From Limisphaerales bacterium (GTDB lineage Bacteria > Verrucomicrobiota > Verrucomicrobiia > Limisphaerales > BOG-1460), in NCBI GenBank assembly GCA_003159675.1, contig PLQC01000068.1, positions 9,317-43,421 on the forward strand: DNA of 34,105 nt, read 5' to 3'. Both the position numbers and the translations under genes were made by a program. Numbering within the stretch: position 1 is the stretch's first letter; the number at the start of each line of letters is the position of its first letter. The notes beneath the pieces are model-generated. The model saw only the letters and a list, made by a program, of their open reading frames with translations, was not told the DNA's origin and made no database searches. This document shows, in pieces, positions 7,388-14,780 of this stretch.

Positions 7388-7431
7388 GTGAAACCACCCA
7401 TTCCTCTTGTCCTATGTTTACATGACAAGAC

Positions 7432-7735
7432 TCAGGGAAACAGTCCGCGAACGCGCTTGGATTGCTGCAGCCGTTTGATGCGGCCCAGACTCAGGGCTGC
7501 CAGGCACACGGGGATTCGCTGCCGGCGGCTCATGTTCAGGACCTGGGTCCAGGCGTTCTCAAGAATGCGAAACAGCCGGTCCACCACTTCGGTTTGATCC
7601 CAGAAAAAGCGCTGAAAATCCTGAACCCACTCGAAGCAGCTTACCACCACTCCGCCCGCGTTGCACAAGACGATCGGCGACCAGATCGAACTGCTGGCAG
7701 GCCATCCGGAACGTCGGGTGATCGTAAACTTGCAT
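7432..7735 (-). pseudogene. Glutamate dehydrogenase (Glu/Leu/Phe/Val family) with internal deletion and frame break
   Basis: The first ~23 codons (MQVYDHPTFRMACQQFDLVA, then DRL) match the start of verrucomicrobial Glu/Leu/Phe/Val dehydrogenases. They are followed, in a different frame, by the very end of the same family: VLCNAGGVVVSCFEWVQDFQ, an intervening helical stretch, and a terminal RVRGLFP. About 300 residues are missing, including the catalytic lysine region and most of the NAD-binding domain. The junction lies near 7670-7678. The enzyme would normally interconvert glutamate and 2-oxoglutarate; this copy cannot. It is either a real deletion remnant or an assembly collapse. Conserved residues on both sides suggest recent loss. 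Confidence 0.85.
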
Positions 7736-7740
7736 GGCGG

Positions 7741-7783
7741 AAAGGATTTTTTGATTTTTGAATTCTGGTTTTTGATCTGGCAT
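7741..7783. repeat. AT-rich degenerate tandem repeat (ATCAAAAA-type)
   Basis: On the minus strand the sequence reads like imperfect units of ATCAAAAA/TTCAAAAA, directly in front of the dehydrogenase remnant. It is one of several short degenerate arrays at gene borders in this window. It overlaps the predicted queE promoter on the other strand. Confidence 0.5.
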
Positions 7784-7786
7784 ACT
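7758..7786 (+). promoter_or_regulatory. Predicted queE promoter
   Basis: TTGAAT is separated by 17 bp from CATACT. Transcription would begin near 7793, upstream of the candidate start codons at 7826, 7847 and 7880. No preQ1 riboswitch-like structure was recognised in between. Confidence 0.45.
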
Positions 7787-7846
7787 CCGCGCGCTGATTG
7801 CCGGCGGGCATGCGGCGATGAGTCGATGAATTCGGGAAGTGATTCC

Positions 7847-8695
7847 ATGACGCAATTCCGGATGATACAAAGAACTAAAATGTCTGTGTCGAGCGTGATC
7901 AAACCCGCTGGCGGCCCGGTGGCGGGGCCCTCCAAACTCCAACATCCGCGCGTGTCGGAAACACTGGTCATCCATGAGATTTATTTGAGCCTGCAGGGCG
8001 AAAGCAGCTTCGCCGGCCTGCCGTGCGTCTTTGTCCGGCTGACCGGCTGCAACTTGCGGTGTTCCTATTGCGACACGGCGTATGCCTTTGCCGGAGGCGG
8101 GAAAATGACGGTGTCGAAAGTTCGCGACGAGGTGCATCGCCTTGCCGCGCCGTTCAAACGTCTCGCGTCCCGCCCTCCGCCCGGCGCGCTGCCGCTGGTG
8201 GAACTCACGGGCGGCGAACCGCTGCTTCAGGAGAACGTCCTGCCCTTGATGGCGGCCCTTTGTGATGACGGCCTGACCGTGTTGATCGAAACCAGCGGCG
8301 CGCTGGACATCTCGCGGGTGGACCCGCGCGTGCGGCGCATCATGGATTTGAAATGCCCCGGCAGCGGCGAGACGAACAGGAATCGATGGGAGAACCTGGC
8401 TCATCTCCGGCCCACCGACGAGATCAAATTCGTGATCGGCACGCGGGAGGATTACGAATGGTCCAGGGAGCAGATTGCGTCGCACGGTTTGGATTCGATC
8501 TGCCCCATCCTGTTCTCCTGGGTCCATCCGCTTTCGCCCGGGCAGCAGGATAAATCGCTGAAGCAATCGCCTGCGGGGCACACGCCGATTTCGCGCCGGG
8601 AGTTGGCTGAGCGAATCATCGCCGACGCGGTGCCGGCGCGTTTTCAGGTCCAGATGCACAAAGTCATCTGGCCCCCGGAGCAGCGGGGGGTTTGA
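7847..8695 (+). CDS. queE: 7-carboxy-7-deazaguanine synthase (radical SAM)
   Basis: A 282-residue radical SAM enzyme. VSETLVIHEIYLSLQGESSF leads into the cluster motif CNLRCSYC (C68, C72, C75), and the SAM-binding TGGEPLLQ follows. It converts 6-carboxytetrahydropterin to 7-carboxy-7-deazaguanine, the ring-contraction step toward queuosine and other 7-deazapurines. The C-terminal half (SPAGHTPISRRELAERI) agrees with verrucomicrobial QueE-like proteins. The frame is open further upstream. I chose the ATG at 7847 because GGGAAG lies about eight bases before it; ATG at 7880 is an alternative that also precedes the conserved region. No other queuosine genes are in view. Confidence 0.9.
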   Translation: MTQFRMIQRTKMSVSSVIKPAGGPVAGPSKLQHPRVSETLVIHEIYLSLQGESSFAGLPCVFVRLTGCNLRCSYCDTAYAFAGGGKMTVSKVRDEVHRLAAPFKRLASRPPPGALPLVELTGGEPLLQENVLPLMAALCDDGLTVLIETSGALDISRVDPRVRRIMDLKCPGSGETNRNRWENLAHLRPTDEIKFVIGTREDYEWSREQIASHGLDSICPILFSWVHPLSPGQQDKSLKQSPAGHTPISRRELAERIIADAVPARFQVQMHKVIWPPEQRGV

Positions 8696-8850
8696 CGGAT
8701 GCCATCCTCGATGAAACCAAACAGACATCCATCCGTTCAAAGGTTCATTCCTTGCATCCCTTCCTCGTTCCCGGCTTGTGCCATTGCAACGAGTCAACGA
8801 TCCGACGATGTGACGACCCCGGCTGGTTCAGTTTCCGCGGGGGAACAGCC
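8696..8850. repeat. Intergenic stretch with 8-bp tandem repeat (8787-8818)
   Basis: Four diverged 8-bp units (CAACGAGT, CAACGATC, CGACGATG, TGACGACC) lie in the spacer between queE and the aminotransferase. A frame is open through the spacer into the aminotransferase but shows no family resemblance. A good ribosome binding site (GGGGGAA) only appears just before 8851. Confidence 0.55.
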
Positions 8851-10254
8851 GTGACCGCGCGCCAGGTTCTCAATCTGTTGCGTCGATACGAATCGCGCAA
8901 TGTCACATTTGTCGAGCCGGACGGGTCGTGGCCGATCGTCTGGGATCGCGCCCGCGGCGTGCACGTCTGGGATGCGGAAGGCAAAAAATACCTGGATTTG
9001 ACGGCGGCTTTCGGGGTCGCGGCTGCCGGTCATGCGCACCCCGGGGTCATCTGGGCAGGGCAGCGTCAGATGGCCAGACTCCTGCACGCGATGGGGGACG
9101 TCCATCCCCACGAACTGAAGGCCCTGCTCGCCCGGGAATTGAGCCGAAGGACGTTCGAACGCTGGGCTGCGGCGTCGAAGGAGGATTCGCGGCCGGGTCG
9201 GAACGCTCATCCCAATGGCAGGCGATCCGCGTCGGCGGCCACAGGAAGAACGATTTTCTGCAATTCCGGGTTTGAAGCGGTCGAGGCGGCTCTGAAAACG
9301 GCGATGCTGGCGACCGGCAAACCGGGCGTGATCGTCTTCGAAGGCGCTTATCACGGCCTGGGCTACGGCGCGTTGAACGCGACGCACCGCGACCATTTTC
9401 GCGGGCCGTTTCGTTCCCAACTCCGCGAGTTTGGCCATTTCGTTCCTTTTCCGTCGGTCGCGATGGCACGCGGGACTTCCGATCCGGGGCGCCCGATGGC
9501 GGGGACGCCCGCGATCGAGGCCGCCGAGGACCGCATCGGCAGAATCCTGCGCCGCGGAAAGGTCGGCGCCGTGCTGGTCGAACCCGTTCAGGTGCGGGGT
9601 GGCATCAACATCCCGCCGCCGGAATTCCTGCCGATGCTCCGCCGGGTTTGCGACCGGCACCGCGCGTTGTTGATTCTGGACGAGATTTACACCGGTTTCG
9701 GCCGCACCGGAAAATGGTTTGCGTGTGAACATGCCGGCGTCACGCCGGACCTGATCTGTCTCGGCAAGGCGCTGACCGGCGGCTTTCCGCTTTCGGCCTG
9801 CGTCGGTCGCGCCGACCTTATGGATGCCGCATGGCCGGTGTCGCACGGGGAAGCGATCCATACCAGCACCTTCCTGGGTCATCCGGTCGGTTGTGCCATG
9901 GCTTTGGCGCAGATCGACGCCATCCGGCGGCTTGAACTTGTGGAGCGAAGCGCCGAAGTCGGCCGGTTCCTGCTGAACCTCCTTCAATCTCAACTTTCAA
10001 ATCTCAAATCTGGAATCGCTATGCGCGGCCTGGGCCTGCTGGCCGGGATCGAACTGCGCTCTCCCGATGGGTCGCCCGCCACGGAAGAAACCATGAATGT
10101 GATCAAGGCCATGTTGCGTCGCGGATTCATTCTCCTGCCTGAAGCCGCCCACGCAAACGTGATCGGTTTCACGCCGCCGCTGACGATCACCCGGGCGCAA
10201 CTGGCGGGCGCGGTCGCCGCACTGAAAGTGATTCTGGCCGGGGTGCGGTGTTGA
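8851..10254 (+). CDS. Class-III PLP-dependent aminotransferase
   Basis: A 467-residue fold-type I aminotransferase. GHAHPGV, TIFCNSGFEAVEAALKTA and FEGAYHGLGYGAL form the PLP phosphate and substrate region. LILDEIYTGFGRTGKW holds the PLP-nitrogen Asp (about D277), and CLGKALTGGFPLSACVG holds the Schiff-base lysine K306. The family covers ornithine, acetylornithine and 4-aminobutyrate aminotransferases; the substrate cannot be assigned. GTG at 8851 has GGGGGAA seven bases upstream and starts the conserved region. Two odd insertions are visible. One (about 9165-9240) is an Arg/Ala/Ser-rich stretch between RTFERW and TGRTIFCNSG. The other (about 9984-10018) is encoded by TCTCAAATCT-type repeats. 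It is 25 bp from rsmA, probably co-transcribed. Confidence 0.88.
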   Translation: MTARQVLNLLRRYESRNVTFVEPDGSWPIVWDRARGVHVWDAEGKKYLDLTAAFGVAAAGHAHPGVIWAGQRQMARLLHAMGDVHPHELKALLARELSRRTFERWAAASKEDSRPGRNAHPNGRRSASAATGRTIFCNSGFEAVEAALKTAMLATGKPGVIVFEGAYHGLGYGALNATHRDHFRGPFRSQLREFGHFVPFPSVAMARGTSDPGRPMAGTPAIEAAEDRIGRILRRGKVGAVLVEPVQVRGGINIPPPEFLPMLRRVCDRHRALLILDEIYTGFGRTGKWFACEHAGVTPDLICLGKALTGGFPLSACVGRADLMDAAWPVSHGEAIHTSTFLGHPVGCAMALAQIDAIRRLELVERSAEVGRFLLNLLQSQLSNLKSGIAMRGLGLLAGIELRSPDGSPATEETMNVIKAMLRRGFILLPEAAHANVIGFTPPLTITRAQLAGAVAALKVILAGVRC

Positions 10255-10279
10255 GCGCATCCTGGGTTTGTTTGGTGCC

Positions 10280-11209
10280 ATGAAATTGACCGAAATGCGC
10301 GAGTGCCTGGCGCGGGAAGGGATTCAATTGACCAAATCCCTCGGCCAGAATTTCCTGCACGATGCCAACCAGCTTCGGCGCATCGTGCAAGCGGCGGAAT
10401 TGACGGCTCAGGACAGGGTCCTGGAAATCGGCCCCGGCCTGGGGCCGCTGACGGAGCTGTTGCTGCCGCGGGCAGCCGAAGTCCTGGCCATCGAAAAAGA
10501 TGCCAGACTGGTGGCGGTGCTGCGGGAAAGATTTCATGCGGTGATCGCCGCCGACCCGTCCGACCCGGCCCTGTCCCATCCGATGGGAGCAGGCGGCCGC
10601 GGGCCGGGTGAGGGGCCGGTCGCCACTCCCAATCTGCGCCTCGTTCACGACGATGCGCTCGACTACCTGAAGCGCGAGCCTCGTGATTGGAGCGGCTGGA
10701 AGCTGGTGTCGAACCTGCCCTATTCGGTGGCGTCGCCGATCCTGGCGGAATTGGCGCAGGGCGCGCGCGCGCCGCAGCGGATGGTGGCCACCCTGCAGCT
10801 CGAAGTCGCCAGAAGACTCATGGCCAAGCCCGGCGAAAAGGATTACGGCGTGCTGACGCTGCTGGTGCAGCTCGATTTCGAGCCGCACGGCTGGTTCCGA
10901 ATTCCGGCAAGCTGCTTTTTCCCGAAGCCGGACGTCGATTCGGCGTGCGTTTGCCTGGTTCGCCGCCGGTCCCTGCTCGCGCCCGAGTCGCGGCGCGCGT
11001 TCGTCGGCATCGTGAAGCGCGCATTTTCCCAACGGCGGAAGATGATGGCGAAGCTGTTGAAGAACAATTGGCCTGCCGATACAGTGGACGGCGCGCTCAG
11101 GCGGCTGGAACTCTCCGCGACGGCCCGGGCGGAGGACGTGACGTTGTCGCAATTCGTGCACCTTTCCGAGATCCTATGCCGTGCCGTCCCGAACAACGGC
11201 GCACAGTAA
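10280..11209 (+). CDS. rsmA: 16S rRNA (adenine(1518)-N(6)/adenine(1519)-N(6))-dimethyltransferase
   Basis: A 309-residue KsgA/RsmA protein. Family motifs are KSLGQNFLHDANQLRRIV, the SAM-binding VLEIGPGLGPLTELLL with AIEKD, the catalytic NLPYSVASPIL, and the C-terminal FFPKPDVDSACV and FSQRRKMMAKLL. It dimethylates two adjacent adenines in helix 45 of 16S rRNA during 30S assembly. It is longer than the E. coli protein (273 residues). The extra length is largely an insertion between the SAM domain strands (HPMGAGGRGPGEGPVATP), encoded by a GC-rich hairpin-containing stretch at about 10549-10635. The ATG at 10280 begins the conserved MKLTEMRE. The next gene starts 2 bp after its stop. Confidence 0.95.
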   Translation: MKLTEMRECLAREGIQLTKSLGQNFLHDANQLRRIVQAAELTAQDRVLEIGPGLGPLTELLLPRAAEVLAIEKDARLVAVLRERFHAVIAADPSDPALSHPMGAGGRGPGEGPVATPNLRLVHDDALDYLKREPRDWSGWKLVSNLPYSVASPILAELAQGARAPQRMVATLQLEVARRLMAKPGEKDYGVLTLLVQLDFEPHGWFRIPASCFFPKPDVDSACVCLVRRRSLLAPESRRAFVGIVKRAFSQRRKMMAKLLKNNWPADTVDGALRRLELSATARAEDVTLSQFVHLSEILCRAVPNNGAQ

Positions 11210-11211
11210 TC

Positions 11212-11727
11212 ATGTCCGAAGAAATCTTTGATGTGGTCAACGATCGCGACGAGGTGGTCGGTCAATCACCGCGCGGCGAGGTGCACCGGCGCGGCCTGCT
11301 GCATCGCGCTGTCCACGTGCTGGTCTTCAATTCGCGCGGGCAGGTTTTCCTCCAGAAGCGGTCGATGAACAAGGACCGGCAGCCCGGGCTGTGGGATTCC
11401 TCGGCCTCCGGCCATGTTGACAGCGGAGAGGATTACGACGCGTGTTCGGTGCGCGAGTTGCGGGAAGAAATCGGCCTGCGACTCGAGGGGGGGCCGAAGC
11501 GGCTGTTCAAAATCGCCGCCGGCCCGGATACCGGCCAGGAATTTGTGTGGGTCTATCGCGGCGACGCCGAGGGGCCGTTTGAATTGAATCCCGACGAGAT
11601 CGAGCGCGGGGCATGGTTTGCGCCGGACGAAGTCACGCCCCGCATCGCCGGGCGGCCGCAGGAATTCGCGAGCGCGCTCCGTCTGATCTGGAAACGGCTG
11701 GCGGCCGCGGAAAGACGGGGCCTGTGA
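11212..11727 (+). CDS. Nudix hydrolase, IDI/YfcD-like
   Basis: A 171-residue Nudix protein. FDVVNDRDEVVGQSPRGEVH and HRAVHVLVFNSRGQVFLQKRS are typical of the isopentenyl-diphosphate isomerase-like branch. The Nudix box GHVDSGEDYDACSVRELREE (followed by IGL) fits G-x5-E-x7-REUxEExGU exactly. Members hydrolyse a nucleoside diphosphate linked to another group, or isomerise IPP. The conserved Cys of true IDI is not evident, so hydrolase is more likely. The ATG lies 2 bp after the rsmA stop, which implies co-translation. The substrate is unknown. Confidence 0.88.
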   Translation: MSEEIFDVVNDRDEVVGQSPRGEVHRRGLLHRAVHVLVFNSRGQVFLQKRSMNKDRQPGLWDSSASGHVDSGEDYDACSVRELREEIGLRLEGGPKRLFKIAAGPDTGQEFVWVYRGDAEGPFELNPDEIERGAWFAPDEVTPRIAGRPQEFASALRLIWKRLAAAERRGL

Positions 11728-11775
11728 CCCGCAGCACATTGGACACCCGGGCAACTTGAAACGCCTCGGGACCCC

Positions 11776-11854
11776 GAAACCTTGCAGCCGCCGCTGTGAA
11801 TTGGCGGACCTGTCTCGCGTTGGCGATCTCCGCCGTTTCACAACGCCGGCTACG
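11776..11854 (+). repeat. Dispersed ~75-80 bp repeat, copy B
   Basis: Second copy of the repeat at 1343-1417, in the same orientation. Here both ends are preserved: GCAGCCGCCG on the left and CGCCGGCTACG on the right, forming an imperfect inverted pair. The right end reaches into the VOC gene and supplies its stop codon (TAG within CGTAGCC on the minus strand). Confidence 0.7.
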
Positions 11855-12254
11855 AAGGCCCGGTTGCCGGGGAGTCGGCGGAGCGTTCGACGAGGTGCAG
11901 CAGATTGCCTTCGGCATCCTGGAAAAAGAGAATGCGGCCGCCGCCGCCCGCGGGTCTGACCTCCTCGGTGAATTTGACGCCGCGCGCTTCCAATTCCGCT
12001 TTTGCGGTTTCGAGGGAATCCACCCGCAGCGCGGCGTGCCGCCAGCCGTTCAATTTGTTGTTCCGTGTTTGTTCGAGGGCGAAGTCGCCGGCGTAGATTT
12101 CGATCATCACCCCGCCGGGAATCGAGAGAAGAAACATGGGTGGCGCGAGGCCGTTGTCGAAGACGAGCCTGGCGCCCAGCACTTTTACGTACCATTCCTT
12201 TAAAGTGGACGGATCGCGCGCCGATAACCCAATGTGTTCAAGCGAAAGGTTCAT
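11850..12254 (-). CDS. VOC-fold protein (glyoxalase/bleomycin resistance/dioxygenase superfamily)
   Basis: A 134-residue single VOC domain. LEHIGLSARDPSTLKEWY starts the first beta-alpha-beta unit. H in LEHIGL, E in VMIEIY, H in WRHAAL and E in LLHLVE are the usual four metal positions. The RVDSLETAKAELEARGVKF and DAEGNLL segments are standard. Such proteins act as lyases, dioxygenases or drug-binding proteins; the reaction is not inferable. I chose the ATG at 12254, where homology begins; a start at 12281 would add nine residues. The C-terminus ends at the border of the dispersed repeat, whose CTACG end provides the stop, so the original tail may have been altered by repeat insertion. Confidence 0.85.
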   Translation of the reverse strand: MNLSLEHIGLSARDPSTLKEWYVKVLGARLVFDNGLAPPMFLLSIPGGVMIEIYAGDFALEQTRNNKLNGWRHAALRVDSLETAKAELEARGVKFTEEVRPAGGGGRILFFQDAEGNLLHLVERSADSPATGPS

Positions 12255-12349
12255 GCGCAATTTGTAAGAGGATTCGTGCATCCGCGCACGGAGTTTTTGC
12301 GCGGAGCGCCTCCCGGCAGGGCGGCTCAGATGGAGTCGCCGCCACGCGC

Positions 12350-12378
12350 TTGACCTCCTCCGGCGCCTCCGTTACGTT
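12350..12378 (+). promoter_or_regulatory. Predicted clpP-clpX promoter
   Basis: TTGACC is followed after 17 bp by TACGTT, 23 bp before the clpP start. The hexamers are like those predicted for the glycoside hydrolase gene (TTGACG/TACGGT). No CIRCE element was seen. Confidence 0.5.
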
Positions 12379-12401
12379 GCGCATCAGAGACTCAATCGAA
12401 T

Positions 12402-13043
12402 ATGGAAAATTTTCTGGTCCCAATGGTGGTTGAACAAACCGGCCGCGGCGAGCGCGGCTACGACATTTATTCGCGTTTGCTCGTCGATCGGATCGTGTTC
12501 CTGGGAACGCCGGTGGATGACATGGTCGCAAACCTGATCATCGCGCAGTTGTTGTTTCTGCAGATGACAGACCCGAAGAAGGACATCCACCTCTACATCA
12601 ATTCGCCGGGCGGCAGCGTGACGGCCGGGCTGGCGGTTTACGACACGATGCAGTTCCTGACGTGCGACGTGAACACGTATTGCATCGGCCAGGCGGCGAG
12701 CATGGGGGCGGTGTTGTTGTGCGGCGGCACCAAGGGCAAACGGTATGCCCTGCCGAATGCGAACATCATGATTCACCAGGTGCTCGGCGGGGCCGAAGGA
12801 CCGGCCAGCGATGTCGAGATCCGCGTCCGTTACATGCTGAAATTGAAACAGCGGCTCAATGCGATCGTCGCGAAGCACACCGGCCGCACGATCGAGCAGG
12901 TCGAGAAGGACTGCGACCGCGACAATTTCATGTCGCCGGAAGAAGCCAGGGCATACGGGTTGGTGGATGAAGTGGTGCAGTCCCGGAAGGAAATCCCCGG
13001 CCTGGTCGAAAAGGCCACCAGCCTGGCCGATAAAAAGGAATAG
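12402..13043 (+). CDS. clpP: ATP-dependent Clp protease proteolytic subunit
   Basis: A 213-residue serine protease subunit. The catalytic triad is visible: S100 in [12 protein letters not shown]125 in [10 protein letters not shown] and D174 in [11 protein letters not shown]. The handle region and [19 protein letters not shown] are typical. ClpP forms a tetradecameric barrel and degrades proteins unfolded by ClpX or ClpA/C. The ATG is preceded by a weak ribosome binding site. The gene is followed after 4 bp by clpX, so the pair forms an operon, as in many bacteria. Confidence 0.97.
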   Translation: MENFLVPMVVEQTGRGERGYDIYSRLLVDRIVFLGTPVDDMVANLIIAQLLFLQMTDPKKDIHLYINSPGGSVTAGLAVYDTMQFLTCDVNTYCIGQAASMGAVLLCGGTKGKRYALPNANIMIHQVLGGAEGPASDVEIRVRYMLKLKQRLNAIVAKHTGRTIEQVEKDCDRDNFMSPEEARAYGLVDEVVQSRKEIPGLVEKATSLADKKE

Positions 13044-13047
13044 CCGC

Positions 13048-14358
13048 GTGGCGCGCCCCACCAACATCACCCTCTGCAGCTTTTGCGGCAAATCCCACGC
13101 CGAAGTCAAGAAACTCATCGCCGGCCCCGGCGTGTACATCTGCGATAACTGCGTCGTCCTTTGCAAAAACGTCCTCGACAAGGAACTGGCGACCGCCACC
13201 CGAAAGCACCGGTCCCGCATCAATGTCCCCAAACCGGCCGAAATCAAGCGGCAGCTCGACGCATTCTGCGTCGGGCAGGACAATGCGAAGAAAACGCTGG
13301 CCGTCGCGGTGCACAACCATTACAAGCGCATCCTGCAGGAACCCTCCGTCCGGACCGAGGAAACGGAGTCGGACAAGGAAGCCGGCCTCGTGCTTCCCCA
13401 CGATCCACTCGCAGAGGTGGCAATCGAGAAGAGCAACATTCTCATGGTCGGCCCGACCGGTTCGGGCAAGACGCTGCTCGCCCGGACTCTGGCCCAGATA
13501 CTCGAGGTGCCGTTCGCCATCGCCGACGCCACGACGCTGACCGAGGCCGGGTACGTGGGTGAAGACGTTGAGAACATCATCCTCCGGCTGCTCCAGAACG
13601 CCGATTACGACGTCAAGCGGGCGCAGCGGGGCATTGTTTATATCGACGAGATCGACAAGATCGCGCGCAAAACCGAAAACGTGTCCATCACGCGGGATGT
13701 TTCCGGGGAAGGCGTGCAGCAGGCGCTGCTGAAAATCCTGGAAGGCACCCTCTGCAATGTCCCGCCGCAAGGCGGACGAAAGCATCCCCAGCAGGAGTAT
13801 ATCCGGGTAAACACATCGGACATTCTGTTCATTTGCGGCGGCGCCTTCGTGGGACTCGAACGCATCATCCAGCGGCGGCTCGGCAAGCATGTCATGGGCT
13901 TCCGCGCGGCCGAGGAAAGCTGCAAGACCGCCGCCATCGACCGGCAGGACATCCTGCAATACGTCGAGCCCGAGGACTTGCTGAGTTTCGGCTTCATCCC
14001 GGAATTCGTGGGACGTTTGCCGATGGTGACCGTGCTGGCGGAACTCACCGAGGAGCAGTTGGTTTCCATTCTCTCCGACACCAGGAACGCGCTCACCAAG
14101 CAATACTCCAAACTCATGGCCATGGAAGGCGTCGAACTCGAGTTTTCCACCGACGCCCTCGACGAACTGGCCGCGCAGGCAATCAAGAAGGGCACCGGCG
14201 CCCGCGCCCTCCGCAGTCTGCTGGAGAAACTGATGCTCGATGTGATGTTCGACGTTCCGAGCCGCGATGACATCCTGCAGATCAAGATCACGCGGCCCGT
14301 GGTGCTCGGTGACACCAAACCTTTGATCCGGCTCAAGGCGGACAAGGCGGCGGCGTGA
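13048..14358 (+). CDS. clpX: ATP-dependent Clp protease ATP-binding subunit ClpX
   Basis: A 436-residue AAA+ unfoldase. The N-terminal zinc finger is [15 protein letters not shown]...CDNCVVLC. Walker A is GPTGSGKT, and the first pore loop GYVG lies in [12 protein letters not shown]. Walker B is [11 protein letters not shown], the RKH loop is GGRKHPQQE and sensor 1 lies in [12 protein letters not shown]. ClpX unfolds tagged proteins and feeds them into ClpP. The start is GTG at 13048, with AGGA in the clpP end; an upstream open frame overlaps clpP and lacks homology. The gap to clpP is 4 bp. A deaminase remnant follows on the other strand. Confidence 0.96.
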   Translation: MARPTNITLCSFCGKSHAEVKKLIAGPGVYICDNCVVLCKNVLDKELATATRKHRSRINVPKPAEIKRQLDAFCVGQDNAKKTLAVAVHNHYKRILQEPSVRTEETESDKEAGLVLPHDPLAEVAIEKSNILMVGPTGSGKTLLARTLAQILEVPFAIADATTLTEAGYVGEDVENIILRLLQNADYDVKRAQRGIVYIDEIDKIARKTENVSITRDVSGEGVQQALLKILEGTLCNVPPQGGRKHPQQEYIRVNTSDILFICGGAFVGLERIIQRRLGKHVMGFRAAEESCKTAAIDRQDILQYVEPEDLLSFGFIPEFVGRLPMVTVLAELTEEQLVSILSDTRNALTKQYSKLMAMEGVELEFSTDALDELAAQAIKKGTGARALRSLLEKLMLDVMFDVPSRDDILQIKITRPVVLGDTKPLIRLKADKAAA

Positions 14359-14391
14359 TCCAATCACACCCCGATATCCTCGCTCCACGGT

Positions 14392-14556
14392 TCAATTCAT
14401 CTCGGCGTGGTAAATGACGCTGCCCTTCTGCACGCGTTGATTGTGACCGCGCCCGATGATCCTGCCGTCGCAGACCAGGATCGAGCCGATGGGAATGCCG
14501 CCCTCGCCGAGGCCTTTCCGGGCCTCCTGAATCGCCGCCTGCAGGAATGGATCCAT
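14392..14556 (-). pseudogene. Truncated cytidine/deoxycytidylate deaminase-family protein
   Basis: The reading frame begins MDPFLQAAIQEARKGLGEGG, followed by IPIGSILVCDGRIIGRGHNQ, the N-terminal half of a nucleobase deaminase (cytosine-deaminase/TadA-like zinc fold). It reaches the HAE zinc motif (HAEMN) and stops at TGA. Where the family usually has a Cys codon (TGC or TGT) after HAEMN, TGA is found. The second zinc motif PCxxC is absent because the frame then runs into clpX on the opposite strand. About two thirds of the protein is therefore missing. Original activity was probably deamination of cytosine or a related base. Confidence 0.75.
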
Positions 14557-14656
14557 GCCGGATTGAAGCAGGACCGGGAGTTCGTGACAAGATTCCAGCG
14601 GGTTGGCAACGTTCCACCCGGGAGCCTGTTCCGGGCGTGAAACGGCTCGACGCGCC

Positions 14657-14684
14657 GCGGCTGGTCCTCGGCGGACACAGCCGC
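14657..14684. repeat. Hairpin element GCGGCTG...CAGCCGC
   Basis: Outer arms GCGGCTG and CAGCCGC enclose an inner GTCC...GGAC stem with a short loop, a long GC-rich hairpin. It sits between the deaminase remnant and the SCO gene. It resembles the type of palindromic intergenic repeat seen elsewhere in the window but has no GGTAG head. Confidence 0.55.
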
Positions 14685-14780
14685 GCTCCACGCGGTCCGG
14701 TGTGCGTGTTGCCCCGTCACTTCCAATCGCACATACCCCCGGCTTGCCAAAACGATTCTGTCCGGCAACCCTGTGGGCCT

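Noticed and set aside
7787-7846. preQ1 riboswitch upstream of queE
   Set aside because: I looked for the characteristic short pseudoknot hairpin and saw none.
7559-8797. Long minus-strand open frame antisense to queE
   Set aside because: It is the mirror of the queE codon pattern, lacks family resemblance, and queE has full catalytic motifs. Only its tail overlaps the gdh remnant.
12928-14388. Long minus-strand frame antisense to clpX
   Set aside because: GC-rich coding produces open antisense frames; clpX is unmistakable on the plus strand.
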